DNA of 6,879 nt. Origin: Oxalobacteraceae bacterium UBA7693. GTDB lineage: Bacteria; Pseudomonadota; Gammaproteobacteria; Burkholderiales; Burkholderiaceae_D. Where the stretch lies: assembly GCA_002482715.1 (NCBI GenBank), contig DLGN01000387.1:1-6879 (forward strand), written 5' to 3'. The notes below the pieces were generated by a model, which was not told the origin of the DNA, made no database searches, and saw only the letters and a list, made by a program, of their open reading frames with translations. The stretch's first letter is position 1, and every line of letters starts with the position of its first letter. This document shows positions 1 to 6,879 of this stretch, piece by piece. The position numbers and the translations under genes are program-made.

Positions 1-3000
1 CAATTCAAGTCCTGTAACTGCTCAAGTTTAGGCACAAAGTTCACTTTATTTGTGAAGCGTAATCGTTCGATCGAAAGAATATCTTGATTCAGCTGCGCCC
101 GTAATTCGCCATTTGGAAACAGCAAACCTTCCGATGCAAAAGCTAACTCAAGATTGCGACCATCCATGCTGGCCCGATACACTGGATGCGAAAATGTGCC
201 ACCGAAGTTGGCATCCAAATTGAGGGCACCTTTGACCGCAAAATCGGCACTCAATTGTCCTGCCAACCATTGCAATTCTGGGATCGCGGCATGTAGCTCC
301 CCCTTCATCGGTGCATCTGAATGAAAAGTCCATTTGTCATTCTGATTTTGAATTTGTGTCTCTACATTAGCACGCCAATTTCCTAGGCGACTCCCTAATC
401 CATTGAACTGAATACGCACCCGTTCGGCACCACTACCCGCGACCAAACCACCGACCTGTAATTGTGCATTCAACTCACTCAAACCCAAACTCATAGGTTG
501 ACCAGTTCCATCTGCATCAGGTACATATAAGTCACCACTTTGTCTTTGCACTTGTAGCTCACCACGCACATGGTCTTTCAATTGCAAATCCCAATTCACG
601 CCCAGACGTATATCGCCATGCAAACTATCCTGCGGTTTGATAAGGTGCGCAATCGCCATCACAGGAAGGGCATCCCATTTCGCCTTCGTGCTTAAAGATT
701 TCGGTGTCCATTCCAGGTGATCCAAATTCAGCTTACCAAAACCACCTGCAAATTGGGCCGGTCCTAAGCTTAATTTGCTTGGACTTAAACGCAGATTCAT
801 TGCAGCTTGCAAGACCATATCTTCCGCTGGCATGGAAGACCCTGACTGTGCGCCAAATCCGATCAATTTAAATTGCAACAGCTGACCAAGCCAGGTGTTC
901 GCGACATCAAGATTTTCTTGTATGCTTGCTTTAGAACTTCTTTTACTCAAGTTATTAACGTCAGCTAACATACCACCTTGCGCCTGCATCGATAATAGCC
1001 GTCCTTGGCCTTGATCAAATTGCGCCCGAGCTTCTATCGTGTGCTGACGTAAACTACCGTTGACCGAGATTTGTAATTGTTCCAGCAAATTTCGACGCTT
1101 TTCAAGTGTTAAACCTTGTGTATTTTTTTGCTCAGCTTGCAAAGAGATGCCCGCACTTTTTATATCCTTAGCGATCAATTGCAGCTTCAACGGATCTTGG
1201 GGATTAGTACCCAGTTGTAAATCCCCATCCAATTGCGCTAAAGCGAAACCACTGGCTGAACGCAAATCTTCCGCATGCAATTTCACGGTTGCGGACAATG
1301 CATCTAAGCTACCACTCACTACGGCATCCGCACGCGCCACGCCAGTCAACGAAAATCCGGACAATGACTCGAACAAGGCTAATTCATCGGCGCGCAAATG
1401 TAATTGCAACTGACTTTGCGAATTACCGATAGCACCATTGGCGGATAAGGTATTCGCCCCCCATTGCATTTCAAGTTGCTCGAACATCACTGAAGTCGAC
1501 TGTTGCCAATCGACACGGCCACTGGTAGAAAATTTGTGCCCAGATAGTTCGCCGGACACACCAGGCAATTGCAATTTAACGATGACCTTTGCTGCCAGAC
1601 TACCTTGCACATTAACCTCACCGTCAAGCTTACCCTGTGGTGCCAGCCACCAATGTGCTGGATTAAATTGCGTCATCTTCGCTTGCAACTTAAATACCTG
1701 CTTACCTTCAAAATTAATTTCACCACTACCGACCAAAGATGCCTGCTCTGCTTGCAACTCAAAACGTTTCAATTGCAATAGTCCGTTGTCTCCCGCTGCA
1801 TTCAATAGGAAACTCGCATCAGCATTCAAGCTCGCTCTAGGTTCACGTAACTGTGCTTGAAAATCAATGCGATGATGTTCTTTTGCCTGTAGTTGTACAT
1901 TGCCCTGAATACTGCTTTGACGTAAGCGACTATCGATTTGTGCCAGATTAATATCTTTCAATATCAAGCTAGCGTCTAGTAATGGTAACTGTGCAGGGCG
2001 AAATTGCAATTTGCTTTCTACTGCAACTGTTCCAGACAATAATTCAATCACCGTTTTACGAAGCGTAAGCTGGTCTGCTTGCCACTCAAGTGCAGAAGTG
2101 AACGACTTCAAAGGCAAACCTTGTTTGTCGATTGTTTGTGGCGCACGATTTCGGATACGAATTTCACCGTTCAAAGCAGTAGTTTGTACCACCGGAGTTG
2201 GCATAATTTTCGCAGGTACTTGGACCTTGGGTGGCTGCAAATCAAGGTCTATGTCCAACATCGCTGATGGTGCGTGTTGATTAATCCATTGCGGATTTAA
2301 ATCAATAATCTTTAATCGAGCCAAACGCAAAGGCGTGCCAGAAAATGGCGCCAGATGCAATTGCATATCCGCACTTGCCTGCTGCTCTGGGTTAGCGATC
2401 ACTCCGTCTTTAGTTTTAGCAACTGATTGCGCTTGCATTCGCAAATCTTGCAATGAACCACTTAGATTTCCTTGAATTAAAACTTTCGGCAAATCCTGAT
2501 TAGGTTGTCCGCGATAGGTAAATTCGCCTTGAACTTGAAACGGCGTATTAGTTTGCACTTGCCCTTTCAGATGCAATCCCCCCCAAGCTGAATCAACTTG
2601 CGCAGTTAGTTGATGCACTAAGTCACTGCTATCCAGACTACCGATGATCGCCTTCAATTCCAGCGGTTTTACTTCCTGTCCATCTGCACCTAACTCGGTC
2701 AATACCAGGCGACCAATCGCCGCCTGCTTGATGACGATACGTGCTGGCAATTGCAAACTCAGCGGCATAGTAAGCACATTTTTACTCGGCACACTAGCAA
2801 TACGCAAGGTGGAAATTGATACATTCGTGATGTCAACGCGCCCCAGCAAAAGCGTCCACGCCTTCCACTCGACATTCAAACCGCTTATGCGAATTTTTTG
2901 TTGCGCATCCTGATAAGCAACCTCATCAATACGCAACTGATCAGCTAGACGCCCATTGACTTCGCCAAATGCGACGCGACCACCACTCAGCCTTTCCACA

Positions 3001-3197
3001 CTATTTAAAAAAAAGCGACTGCCTACCTGTGTTTGCACCACGAAAAAAAGCGCCAACACAAATATCAAAATCAGTACGCCAAGTCCGATTAAAAACTTAC
3101 TCTTAGGCTTGCGTCGTTTGACAAAGACAGTCTCACTCACGACCTCCCTAGGTGAAGCTTCATCTTGTTGCTGAGTTGATTGATCTTGATTAGACAT
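1..3197 (-). CDS. tamB: TamB, inner-membrane-anchored subunit of the TAM complex (3' end outside window)
   Basis: TamB is the inner-membrane-anchored, periplasm-spanning AsmA-like partner of TamA. It is implicated in outer-membrane protein assembly and in moving phospholipid to the outer membrane. The frame stays open from an ATG at 3197 to the window edge: 1065 complete codons and no stop. Residues 1-34 are a Gln-rich cytoplasmic tail ending in a basic patch (KRRKPKSK). A single membrane anchor follows at about 35-54 (FLIGLGVLILIFVLALFFVV). The segment LPARIVIKQAAIGRLVL near 151-167 is typical of TamB N-termini. The rest is long alternating polar/hydrophobic sequence rich in LQL-type strands, as expected of a hydrophobic-grooved beta-taco, with a Pro-rich break near 316-337. 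Family members usually have about 1200-1450 residues, so the conserved C-terminal DUF490/TamB domain should lie just outside the window. The ATG is preceded by TTGAGA, almost without spacer. The gene starts 57 bases after tamA, which supports a tamAB pair. Confidence 0.93.
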   Translation of the reverse strand, partial: MSNQDQSTQQQDEASPREVVSETVFVKRRKPKSKFLIGLGVLILIFVLALFFVVQTQVGSRFFLNSVERLSGGRVAFGEVNGRLADQLRIDEVAYQDAQQKIRISGLNVEWKAWTLLLGRVDITNVSISTLRIASVPSKNVLTMPLSLQLPARIVIKQAAIGRLVLTELGADGQEVKPLELKAIIGSLDSSDLVHQLTAQVDSAWGGLHLKGQVQTNTPFQVQGEFTYRGQPNQDLPKVLIQGNLSGSLQDLRMQAQSVAKTKDGVIANPEQQASADMQLHLAPFSGTPLRLARLKIIDLNPQWINQHAPSAMLDIDLDLQPPKVQVPAKIMPTPVVQTTALNGEIRIRNRAPQTIDKQGLPLKSFTSALEWQADQLTLRKTVIELLSGTVAVESKLQFRPAQLPLLDASLILKDINLAQIDSRLRQSSIQGNVQLQAKEHHRIDFQAQLREPRASLNADASFLLNAAGDNGLLQLKRFELQAEQASLVGSGEINFEGKQVFKLQAKMTQFNPAHWWLAPQGKLDGEVNVQGSLAAKVIVKLQLPGVSGELSGHKFSTSGRVDWQQSTSVMFEQLEMQWGANTLSANGAIGNSQSQLQLHLRADELALFESLSGFSLTGVARADAVVSGSLDALSATVKLHAEDLRSASGFALAQLDGDLQLGTNPQDPLKLQLIAKDIKSAGISLQAEQKNTQGLTLEKRRNLLEQLQISVNGSLRQHTIEARAQFDQGQGRLLSMQAQGGMLADVNNLSKRSSKASIQENLDVANTWLGQLLQFKLIGFGAQSGSSMPAEDMVLQAAMNLRLSPSKLSLGPAQFAGGFGKLNLDHLEWTPKSLSTKAKWDALPVMAIAHLIKPQDSLHGDIRLGVNWDLQLKDHVRGELQVQRQSGDLYVPDADGTGQPMSLGLSELNAQLQVGGLVAGSGAERVRIQFNGLGSRLGNWRANVETQIQNQNDKWTFHSDAPMKGELHAAIPELQWLAGQLSADFAVKGALNLDANFGGTFSHPVYRASMDGRNLELAFASEGLLFPNGELRAQLNQDILSIERLRFTNKVNFVPKLEQLQDLN

Positions 3198-3254
3198 TCT
3201 CAATGATGCATCACATAAATTACGGTTAAACAAAACATTGAATCAAATAAAGAA
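3198..3254. other. tamA-tamB intergenic gap
   Basis: These 57 bases separate the tamA TGA from the tamB ATG. The stretch is AT-rich. I see no hairpin followed by a T run on the minus strand, so there is no sign of a terminator, and no clear -35/-10 pair. The only ribosome-binding candidate is the GAGA touching the tamB ATG, which is closer than usual. The layout is consistent with tamA and tamB being read on one transcript. Confidence 0.6.
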
Positions 3255-5132
3255 TCAAAACGCGATCGCAATAGAAAAATCTAAACGAAATTTTTTCACC
3301 TGTTTTCCATACGCAAAATCCAAAGCAATCGGGCCTGCTGGTGTTTTGATTCTGGCTCCCAGACCCCAACCTTGTTTGACTTTAAATTCTCGCCAGTTTC
3401 TGGCCGCATCACCAACATCGACAAAGGCCGCGACACCTAATGTATCTGTGCGCCAATGAACATACTCGATACTCGACGCCGCCATCACACGCCCACCGAT
3501 AACCGCATCACCATCGACCACGCCCAAACTTTGATAGGCATAACCACGTACCGAGGTGCTGCCACCAGTACGGAATAAATAATCTTCAGGAATGCCGGCC
3601 ACACTGGTACTAAAAACTTTACCGAACTCGGTTCGCAACAAAATACTGTCACGCTGCGCGACTGGCCACCAGTATTGGTACTTACCAATCACACGAACAA
3701 ATCGTTGATCTGAAATAATCGCCTTATCTGACACCGCCAAATCGAGTTGTGCACGTTGCCCTTTACGTGGCGCAAATACATCATCAACATCACGCCAAGT
3801 CCAACCTACGCTCGCAACCAGAGCTCTACTTTTGCGCTCCAATTCAATGGCGCTGTTTTCATTTTGCACCACTTTTTCCTGCGTATAATTTAACCCCAGC
3901 CTTTGCTCGACCATGCCATGCGTAATGCTACGTTTCACACCAAGCGCAGATCGTGTCTGCAGAACGCCTTCCAAATTTGAACGATCAAATAACACGCCAA
4001 AAGAATCGAGGCGATTATTATCATTGGGCGGCAAATAGACATCGGCATAAGACAATTGACGCTTCTGTTCAAGACGCAATGCTGAACGCAAATCCCAAAC
4101 ACGCCCAAGTAAATTTCTATCTCGATAACTGATCTCAGTTCGAAAACCTGTGCTAGAACTATAACCAGTACCGAAACCAATATCTCTGGTCTTTCGTTCT
4201 GTTAAAGAGACCTCAACTGGCAGCGCGTCGGCTTTGGTGCTATCGGTATCGATATTAAAAGCGACCGTTGAAAAATACGCCGAATTTTGTAATGCCCGCT
4301 GAAATTCCAGTAATTGCACACTAGAGTAAACATCTCCCTTCTTTGGCGGATTGAATCGGTCAATCAACCACAATGGATAGCGCTCTAAACCCGTGACCAT
4401 CAAATCACCAATCACAAAAGCAGCACCACTATCGACATCAAGTTCCAGATTCGCTGAATACGTTTCGGTATCAATGTTCGCGCGACTGTCGACCAAGCTT
4501 GCGCCAGCATAACGATAAGAACGCAGGTTTTCTATCAGCTTAGTTTTTGCGCTGCTCCAATCATCTTGGCGAAAAGCCTTACCTTGCACTAAGCCCCATT
4601 CCTTCAGCAGCTTTTCACGTCGCTCGATCGCTTCTTTATCTCCAGCTTCCGCAGCCAGCAATAAAGCACCAGTAAAATGGATCGTCACCGACTTAATCGT
4701 AGTACGCAAACCAGTATCGACACGGATATCAACACGACTACCATCGGCATTCTTATCGAAATGAATAAGGGGAGAAAAATAGCCCTCGGTAGCCAAAATT
4801 TCAGTAATATCGCGCTGCAATTTGCGCAGGAAACTCGGTGTTGGAATCTGTGGTTCAGCATTCGCAGACAACACCGGTACATGTTCTTCTAAAAGATCTG
4901 CCAGCGATGATCGTAATTCTCCCAAATAATACCGGGCGAAGATACCTTCGGCTTTGACTAAGGGCGCGAGAGGAGATAGTTCTTGTGTTGAAGTTGGATT
5001 CAGCACAACCGACTGTGGTTGAGTTTGTGCTGCGGATTGCGCCTGCACTGTGGTGCCCACACCAAGCGACAATAATAGCAACATCGCGGCATGTGCAACG
5101 TGTTTAAATTCTCGCTCTAAATTATGATTCAT
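3255..5132 (-). CDS. tamA: TamA, Omp85-family outer-membrane subunit of the TAM complex
   Basis: TamA is an Omp85-family outer-membrane barrel that docks TamB through its periplasmic POTRA domains. The 625-residue protein opens with a signal peptide: hydrophobic core at about 15-27 and a predicted cut after VQA (residue 31). Low-complexity Gln/Ser sequence follows, then three POTRA-like units at roughly 52-140, 143-235 and 237-312. These include GYFSPLI near 117-123, the DDWSSAKTKL helix near 190-199 and the ALQNSAYFSTV segment near 280-290. The barrel runs from about residue 317 (DIGFGTGYSSSTGFRTEISY) to the end. It carries the diagnostic VRGY motif at 528-531 in GGSTSVRGY, which is the Omp85 loop-6 signature. 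The last strand, FRLDFSIAIAF, ends in the terminal aromatic residue typical of outer-membrane proteins. The length fits betaproteobacterial TamA (about 580-650). The ATG lies only 9 bases after the tolR stop with no strong Shine-Dalgarno, which suggests coupled translation. BamA is less likely, because BamA has five POTRAs and about 760-800 residues. Confidence 0.94.
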   Translation of the reverse strand: MNHNLEREFKHVAHAAMLLLLSLGVGTTVQAQSAAQTQPQSVVLNPTSTQELSPLAPLVKAEGIFARYYLGELRSSLADLLEEHVPVLSANAEPQIPTPSFLRKLQRDITEILATEGYFSPLIHFDKNADGSRVDIRVDTGLRTTIKSVTIHFTGALLLAAEAGDKEAIERREKLLKEWGLVQGKAFRQDDWSSAKTKLIENLRSYRYAGASLVDSRANIDTETYSANLELDVDSGAAFVIGDLMVTGLERYPLWLIDRFNPPKKGDVYSSVQLLEFQRALQNSAYFSTVAFNIDTDSTKADALPVEVSLTERKTRDIGFGTGYSSSTGFRTEISYRDRNLLGRVWDLRSALRLEQKRQLSYADVYLPPNDNNRLDSFGVLFDRSNLEGVLQTRSALGVKRSITHGMVEQRLGLNYTQEKVVQNENSAIELERKSRALVASVGWTWRDVDDVFAPRKGQRAQLDLAVSDKAIISDQRFVRVIGKYQYWWPVAQRDSILLRTEFGKVFSTSVAGIPEDYLFRTGGSTSVRGYAYQSLGVVDGDAVIGGRVMAASSIEYVHWRTDTLGVAAFVDVGDAARNWREFKVKQGWGLGARIKTPAGPIALDFAYGKQVKKFRLDFSIAIAF

Positions 5133-5141
5133 GCCAACACA
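5133..5141 (-). other. 9-base tolR-tamA junction
   Basis: The tolR TAG (5144-5142) is followed, in the direction of transcription, by TGTGTTGGC and then the tamA ATG (5132-5130). This spacer leaves no room for a terminator or a separate promoter, and it contains no AGGAG-like sequence. I infer that tamA is on the tolQR transcript and depends at least partly on ribosomes finishing tolR. In the common tol-pal order, this is the point where tolA would begin. Confidence 0.75.
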
Positions 5142-5585
5142 CTACTTAGTAGCGAGCCCCACACGTTGTATGCCTAACTTCTTCGCTTCTGAGATCACTT
5201 GGATGACCTCATCGTATTTGATATCTTTATCGCCCGATACTAATACGGATAATTCCGGCTTAGCTTCGTGATATTCGCGCAATTTTTGCAGTAATTGCTT
5301 GCGATCCAATCCCGTCTCTTTCTCTTCTTGTTTACTATTGCCATTGCTACTTCCGCGCGTCGTAATGCCAATCGTCGCCGATGCATCTGGACTGAGCGTA
5401 ATCTCAATAAAATCCGCAGGCGGCTTGGTGGATTGCCCTGCCGTCGGTAAATTAATCACATTCGGATTGGTCATCGGTGCCGCAACCATAAAAATGACTA
5501 ACAGCACCAACATAACGTCTATGTACGGCACTACGTTGATCTCTGCTTTAAATTTGCGTTTACGTTCGCCACGAAGAGAACTCAT
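5142..5585 (-). CDS. tolR: TolR, periplasmic-facing motor subunit of the Tol system
   Basis: TolR is an ExbD/TolR-family single-pass inner-membrane protein. It forms the proton channel with TolQ and drives Tol-Pal function during outer-membrane constriction. With the ATG at 5585 the product has 147 residues, close to the usual length of about 140-150. A basic cytoplasmic tail (RGERKRKFK) leads into EINVVPYIDVMLVLLVIF. The membrane Asp falls at residue 23, the same number as the essential Asp23 of E. coli TolR. The C-terminal periplasmic domain ends in the conserved pattern KYDEVIQVISEAKKLGIQRV. Residues 73-94 are a hydrophilic Gly/Ser/Asn/Lys/Glu linker (RGSSNGNSKQEEKE), longer than I recall for E. 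coli TolR. I chose the ATG over an in-frame TTG at 5597 because GAG lies 7 bases upstream of the ATG and because of the Asp23 register. The gene follows tolQ by 18 bases and precedes tamA by 9. Confidence 0.93.
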   Translation of the reverse strand: MSSLRGERKRKFKAEINVVPYIDVMLVLLVIFMVAAPMTNPNVINLPTAGQSTKPPADFIEITLSPDASATIGITTRGSSNGNSKQEEKETGLDRKQLLQKLREYHEAKPELSVLVSGDKDIKYDEVIQVISEAKKLGIQRVGLATK

Positions 5586-5603
5586 CAATGATCTCAAGCT
5601 TGC

Positions 5604-6299
5604 TTAACGCGATTGTCTCTGCAAAATATTCGAGAACTCTTCAATAAAAGTTTCGAAACGAATCGCCAAACGATCAATATCGTGCGAATAACGGTTATAG
5701 GCTAATACCGCAGGAATCGCTGCAAACAAACCAATCGCTGTCGCAATTAATGCCTCTGCAATCCCAGGTGCAACTGCACTCAAAGTCGCTTGCTGCACAT
5801 TTACCAAGCCACGAAATGAATTCATAATTCCCCAGACCGTGCCTAACAAACCAATGTAAGGGGATACCGAGCCAACCGATGCCAAGAAAGATAAATGGGA
5901 TTCCAGATGATCCATTTCTCTTTGATATGAAGCCCGCATCGCACGTCGGGCACCGTCCAGCATCGCACTTGCGTCAAGATTCGCCTTGTTTGCGGATTTA
6001 ACTTTATGATATTCATTCATGCCGGATTCAAAAATGCGCTCTAACGCACCTGTTTTATCGCGACTACCGCGATGATTAGCCGTCGCTTGTTGATACAGTT
6101 CTACCAAATTACCGCCAGCCCAAAACTGTTTTTCGAACTGCTCGGTTTGTGCTCTGGCTTTTTTAATTGCAAACATTTTGCTGAAGATGTAATTCCAGCT
6201 CATCACAGAAACTAGTAATAGAATCGCCATAACAATTTGCACTAGTGGCGACGCATTTAAAATTAGCGCGGAAAAAGAAAGGTCGTGAGTAACGGTCAT
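5604..6299 (-). CDS. tolQ: TolQ, inner-membrane motor subunit of the Tol system
   Basis: TolQ is a MotA/TolQ/ExbB-family protein. It forms the pentameric inner-membrane stator that couples proton flow to TolR. The 231-residue product matches the family's usual length of about 225-235. Three membrane segments are visible: about 17-37 (PLVQIVMAILLLVSVMSWNY), about 138-160 and about 173-200, with the large cytoplasmic loop between the first two. The signature SVGSVSPYIGLLGTVWGI places Thr154 where E. coli TolQ has Thr145. EALIATAIGLFAAIPAV places Thr187 at the equivalent of Thr178. Both channel-facing threonines are therefore kept. These signatures and the neighbouring ybgC favour TolQ over ExbB. 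The ATG at 6299 lacks a good Shine-Dalgarno, but the next Met (24) would remove half of the first membrane helix. The stop is 18 bases before the tolR ATG. Confidence 0.96.
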   Translation of the reverse strand: MTVTHDLSFSALILNASPLVQIVMAILLLVSVMSWNYIFSKMFAIKKARAQTEQFEKQFWAGGNLVELYQQATANHRGSRDKTGALERIFESGMNEYHKVKSANKANLDASAMLDGARRAMRASYQREMDHLESHLSFLASVGSVSPYIGLLGTVWGIMNSFRGLVNVQQATLSAVAPGIAEALIATAIGLFAAIPAVLAYNRYSHDIDRLAIRFETFIEEFSNILQRQSR

Positions 6300-6392
6300 A
6301 GTTATTTTATGAAGAACACTAAAAATCTGAAAATGCGCACAATTAACTTATTGAATTGGCGAACTGCTTTTTTACCTTACCTACCAGTGAAA
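6300..6392. other. ybgC-tolQ intergenic region
   Basis: This is the largest gap in the window at 93 bases, and it is AT-rich. No hairpin plus T run typical of an intrinsic terminator is visible on the minus strand, so read-through from ybgC to tolQ is likely. A TTTTCA / TAAAAT pair with an 18-base spacer lies just ahead of tolQ on the minus strand. It would leave almost no leader, so I do not call it a promoter. No ribosome-binding site of normal strength precedes the tolQ ATG. Confidence 0.5.
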
Positions 6393-6815
6393 TTAATCAA
6401 GCTTTGTAAATAACGCAGGATTAATCAATTTAAGCACCGGCTCTGGAATCGGCATTGAGCGCCATTGTGCCATATTGACACAACAAATCGTTACCTTCGC
6501 ACTCGTCAGCCGACGTTCACCGCACCAAACTTCTTGCGAAAATACGATAGAAGCGCGACCAGTCTTTTCGACTACGACAGTAACACGAAGTTCATCATCC
6601 AGTCGTGCGGACGCATGATACTCGACTGCAGTCGCTTTGACGACAAAGACCGCGTTATATTCATCTTTCATACTATTTTGGTTAATGCCGATATCGCGCA
6701 GCCATTCGGTTCTTGCTCGCTCGAAAAACTTGAGGTAATTTGCGTAGAACACGATCCCACCTGCATCGGTATCTTCATAGTAAACCCGTACAGGCCAGTT
6801 AAATGTATTAATCAT
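6393..6815 (-). CDS. ybgC: YbgC-type acyl-CoA thioesterase of the tol-pal cluster
   Basis: YbgC is a cytoplasmic hot-dog-fold thioesterase of the 4HBT family that hydrolyses acyl-CoA substrates. It is the standard first gene of tol-pal operons, although its link to Tol function is unsettled. The 140-residue product opens MINTFNWPVRVYYEDTDAGG, almost identical to the start of E. coli YbgC. The catalytic Asp is residue 17, in the EDTDAGG motif. The hot-dog helix signature YANYLKFFERARTEWLR follows at 24-40, and VEYHASARLDDEL near 69-81 is also typical. At residue 24 there is Tyr where E. coli has His25. I believe this Tyr is common in beta- and gammaproteobacterial homologues. The frame extends upstream to a TTG at 6872, which would add 19 residues (ALVRQKANDSIHHRKSR and flanks) with no family counterpart, so I chose the ATG at 6815. 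Its ribosome-binding site is weak. The gene lies 93 bases upstream of tolQ. Confidence 0.93.
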   Translation of the reverse strand: MINTFNWPVRVYYEDTDAGGIVFYANYLKFFERARTEWLRDIGINQNSMKDEYNAVFVVKATAVEYHASARLDDELRVTVVVEKTGRASIVFSQEVWCGERRLTSAKVTICCVNMAQWRSMPIPEPVLKLINPALFTKLD

Positions 6816-6879
6816 TCTTGATTTTCTGTGGTGAATCGAATCATTCGCTTTTTGTCGCACTAAGGCTATCAACTACGCT
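6816..6879. other. Region upstream of ybgC, possibly holding the tail of another gene
   Basis: These 64 bases precede the ybgC ATG on the minus strand. One minus frame is open from the window edge to a TGA at 6843-6841 and would end in SVVDSLSATKSE. It could be the C-terminus of an upstream gene in the same direction, but twelve residues are too few to identify or even to establish coding. I see no convincing promoter. A small dyad, CGAAT-C-ATTCG, lies at 6837-6847. Confidence 0.25.

Noticed and set aside
1060..1860. Plus-strand open frames of 117 and 140 codons (1060-1413 and 1438-1860), plus several shorter ones up to 3174
   Set aside because: They lie wholly inside the continuous tamB frame, have Cys/Ser-rich antisense-type composition and resemble no family I know. 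They are shadows of the minus-strand gene.
577..2756. Recurring CAATTGCAA-like words across tamB, resembling a dispersed repeat or DNA-uptake sequence
   Set aside because: Many copies fall on Leu-Gln-Leu codons of the alternating beta-strand sequence, and CAATTG is self-complementary. Protein composition explains them, and the flanks are not conserved.
3262..3269. Palindrome GCGATCGC near the tamA stop
   Set aside because: It encodes part of the Ile-Ala repeat of the last barrel strand (IAIAF). One copy is not evidence of a regulatory or repeat element.
5299..5607. Plus-strand open frame of 102 codons opposite tolR
   Set aside because: tolR is a clear family member on the other strand. The antisense frame has no recognisable domain or ribosome-binding site.
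6837..6847. Dyad CGAAT-C-ATTCG upstream of ybgC as an operator or terminator
   Set aside because: The arms are only five bases with a one-base centre, too tight for a hairpin and too short to support an operator. No known site matches.
6816..6872. N-terminal extension of YbgC from a TTG at 6872
   Set aside because: The extra 19 residues have no counterpart in YbgC proteins, while the ATG at 6815 matches the conserved family start.

Overview
The window looks like a chromosomal core envelope locus from a Gram-negative bacterium, probably a betaproteobacterium of the order Burkholderiales. An Oxalobacteraceae-like member is plausible, judging by the style of YbgC (VFYANYLKFFERARTEWLR) and TolQ (SPYIGLLGTVWGIMNSF). 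The base composition is moderate and the genes are tightly packed. I could not run any search, so the taxon is an inference from remembered family sequences.

All five recognisable genes lie on the minus strand, so transcription runs from high to low coordinates: ybgC (6815-6393), a 93-base gap, tolQ (6299-5604), tolR (5585-5142), tamA (5132-3255), and tamB (3197 to beyond position 1, missing its C-terminus). About 96% of the window is coding. I see no RNA gene, mobile element, CRISPR array, long repeat or convincing terminator. The many plus-strand open frames are shadows of tamB, tamA, tolR and ybgC.

Functionally, ybgC-tolQ-tolR is the usual start of the tol-pal operon: a cytoplasmic acyl-CoA thioesterase, then the proton-driven inner-membrane motor TolQ-TolR. 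In the usual arrangement tolA, tolB and pal follow. Here the operon passes after only 9 bases into tamA and tamB. These encode the outer-membrane Omp85 barrel and the inner-membrane-anchored periplasm-spanning partner of the translocation and assembly module (TAM), which is implicated in outer-membrane protein assembly and phospholipid traffic to the outer membrane. The catalytic and motor residues are retained (YbgC Asp17, TolQ Thr154 and Thr187, TolR Asp23), and TamA keeps its VRGY loop and terminal Phe, so every gene looks functional.

The main point of interest is this layout: a complete TolQR motor placed directly upstream of, and probably co-transcribed with, TamAB, with tolA-tolB-pal absent from the normal position. 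It may be simple operon rearrangement, or it may be a hint that an energised motor is used with or co-regulated with an AsmA-like lipid/protein conduit.
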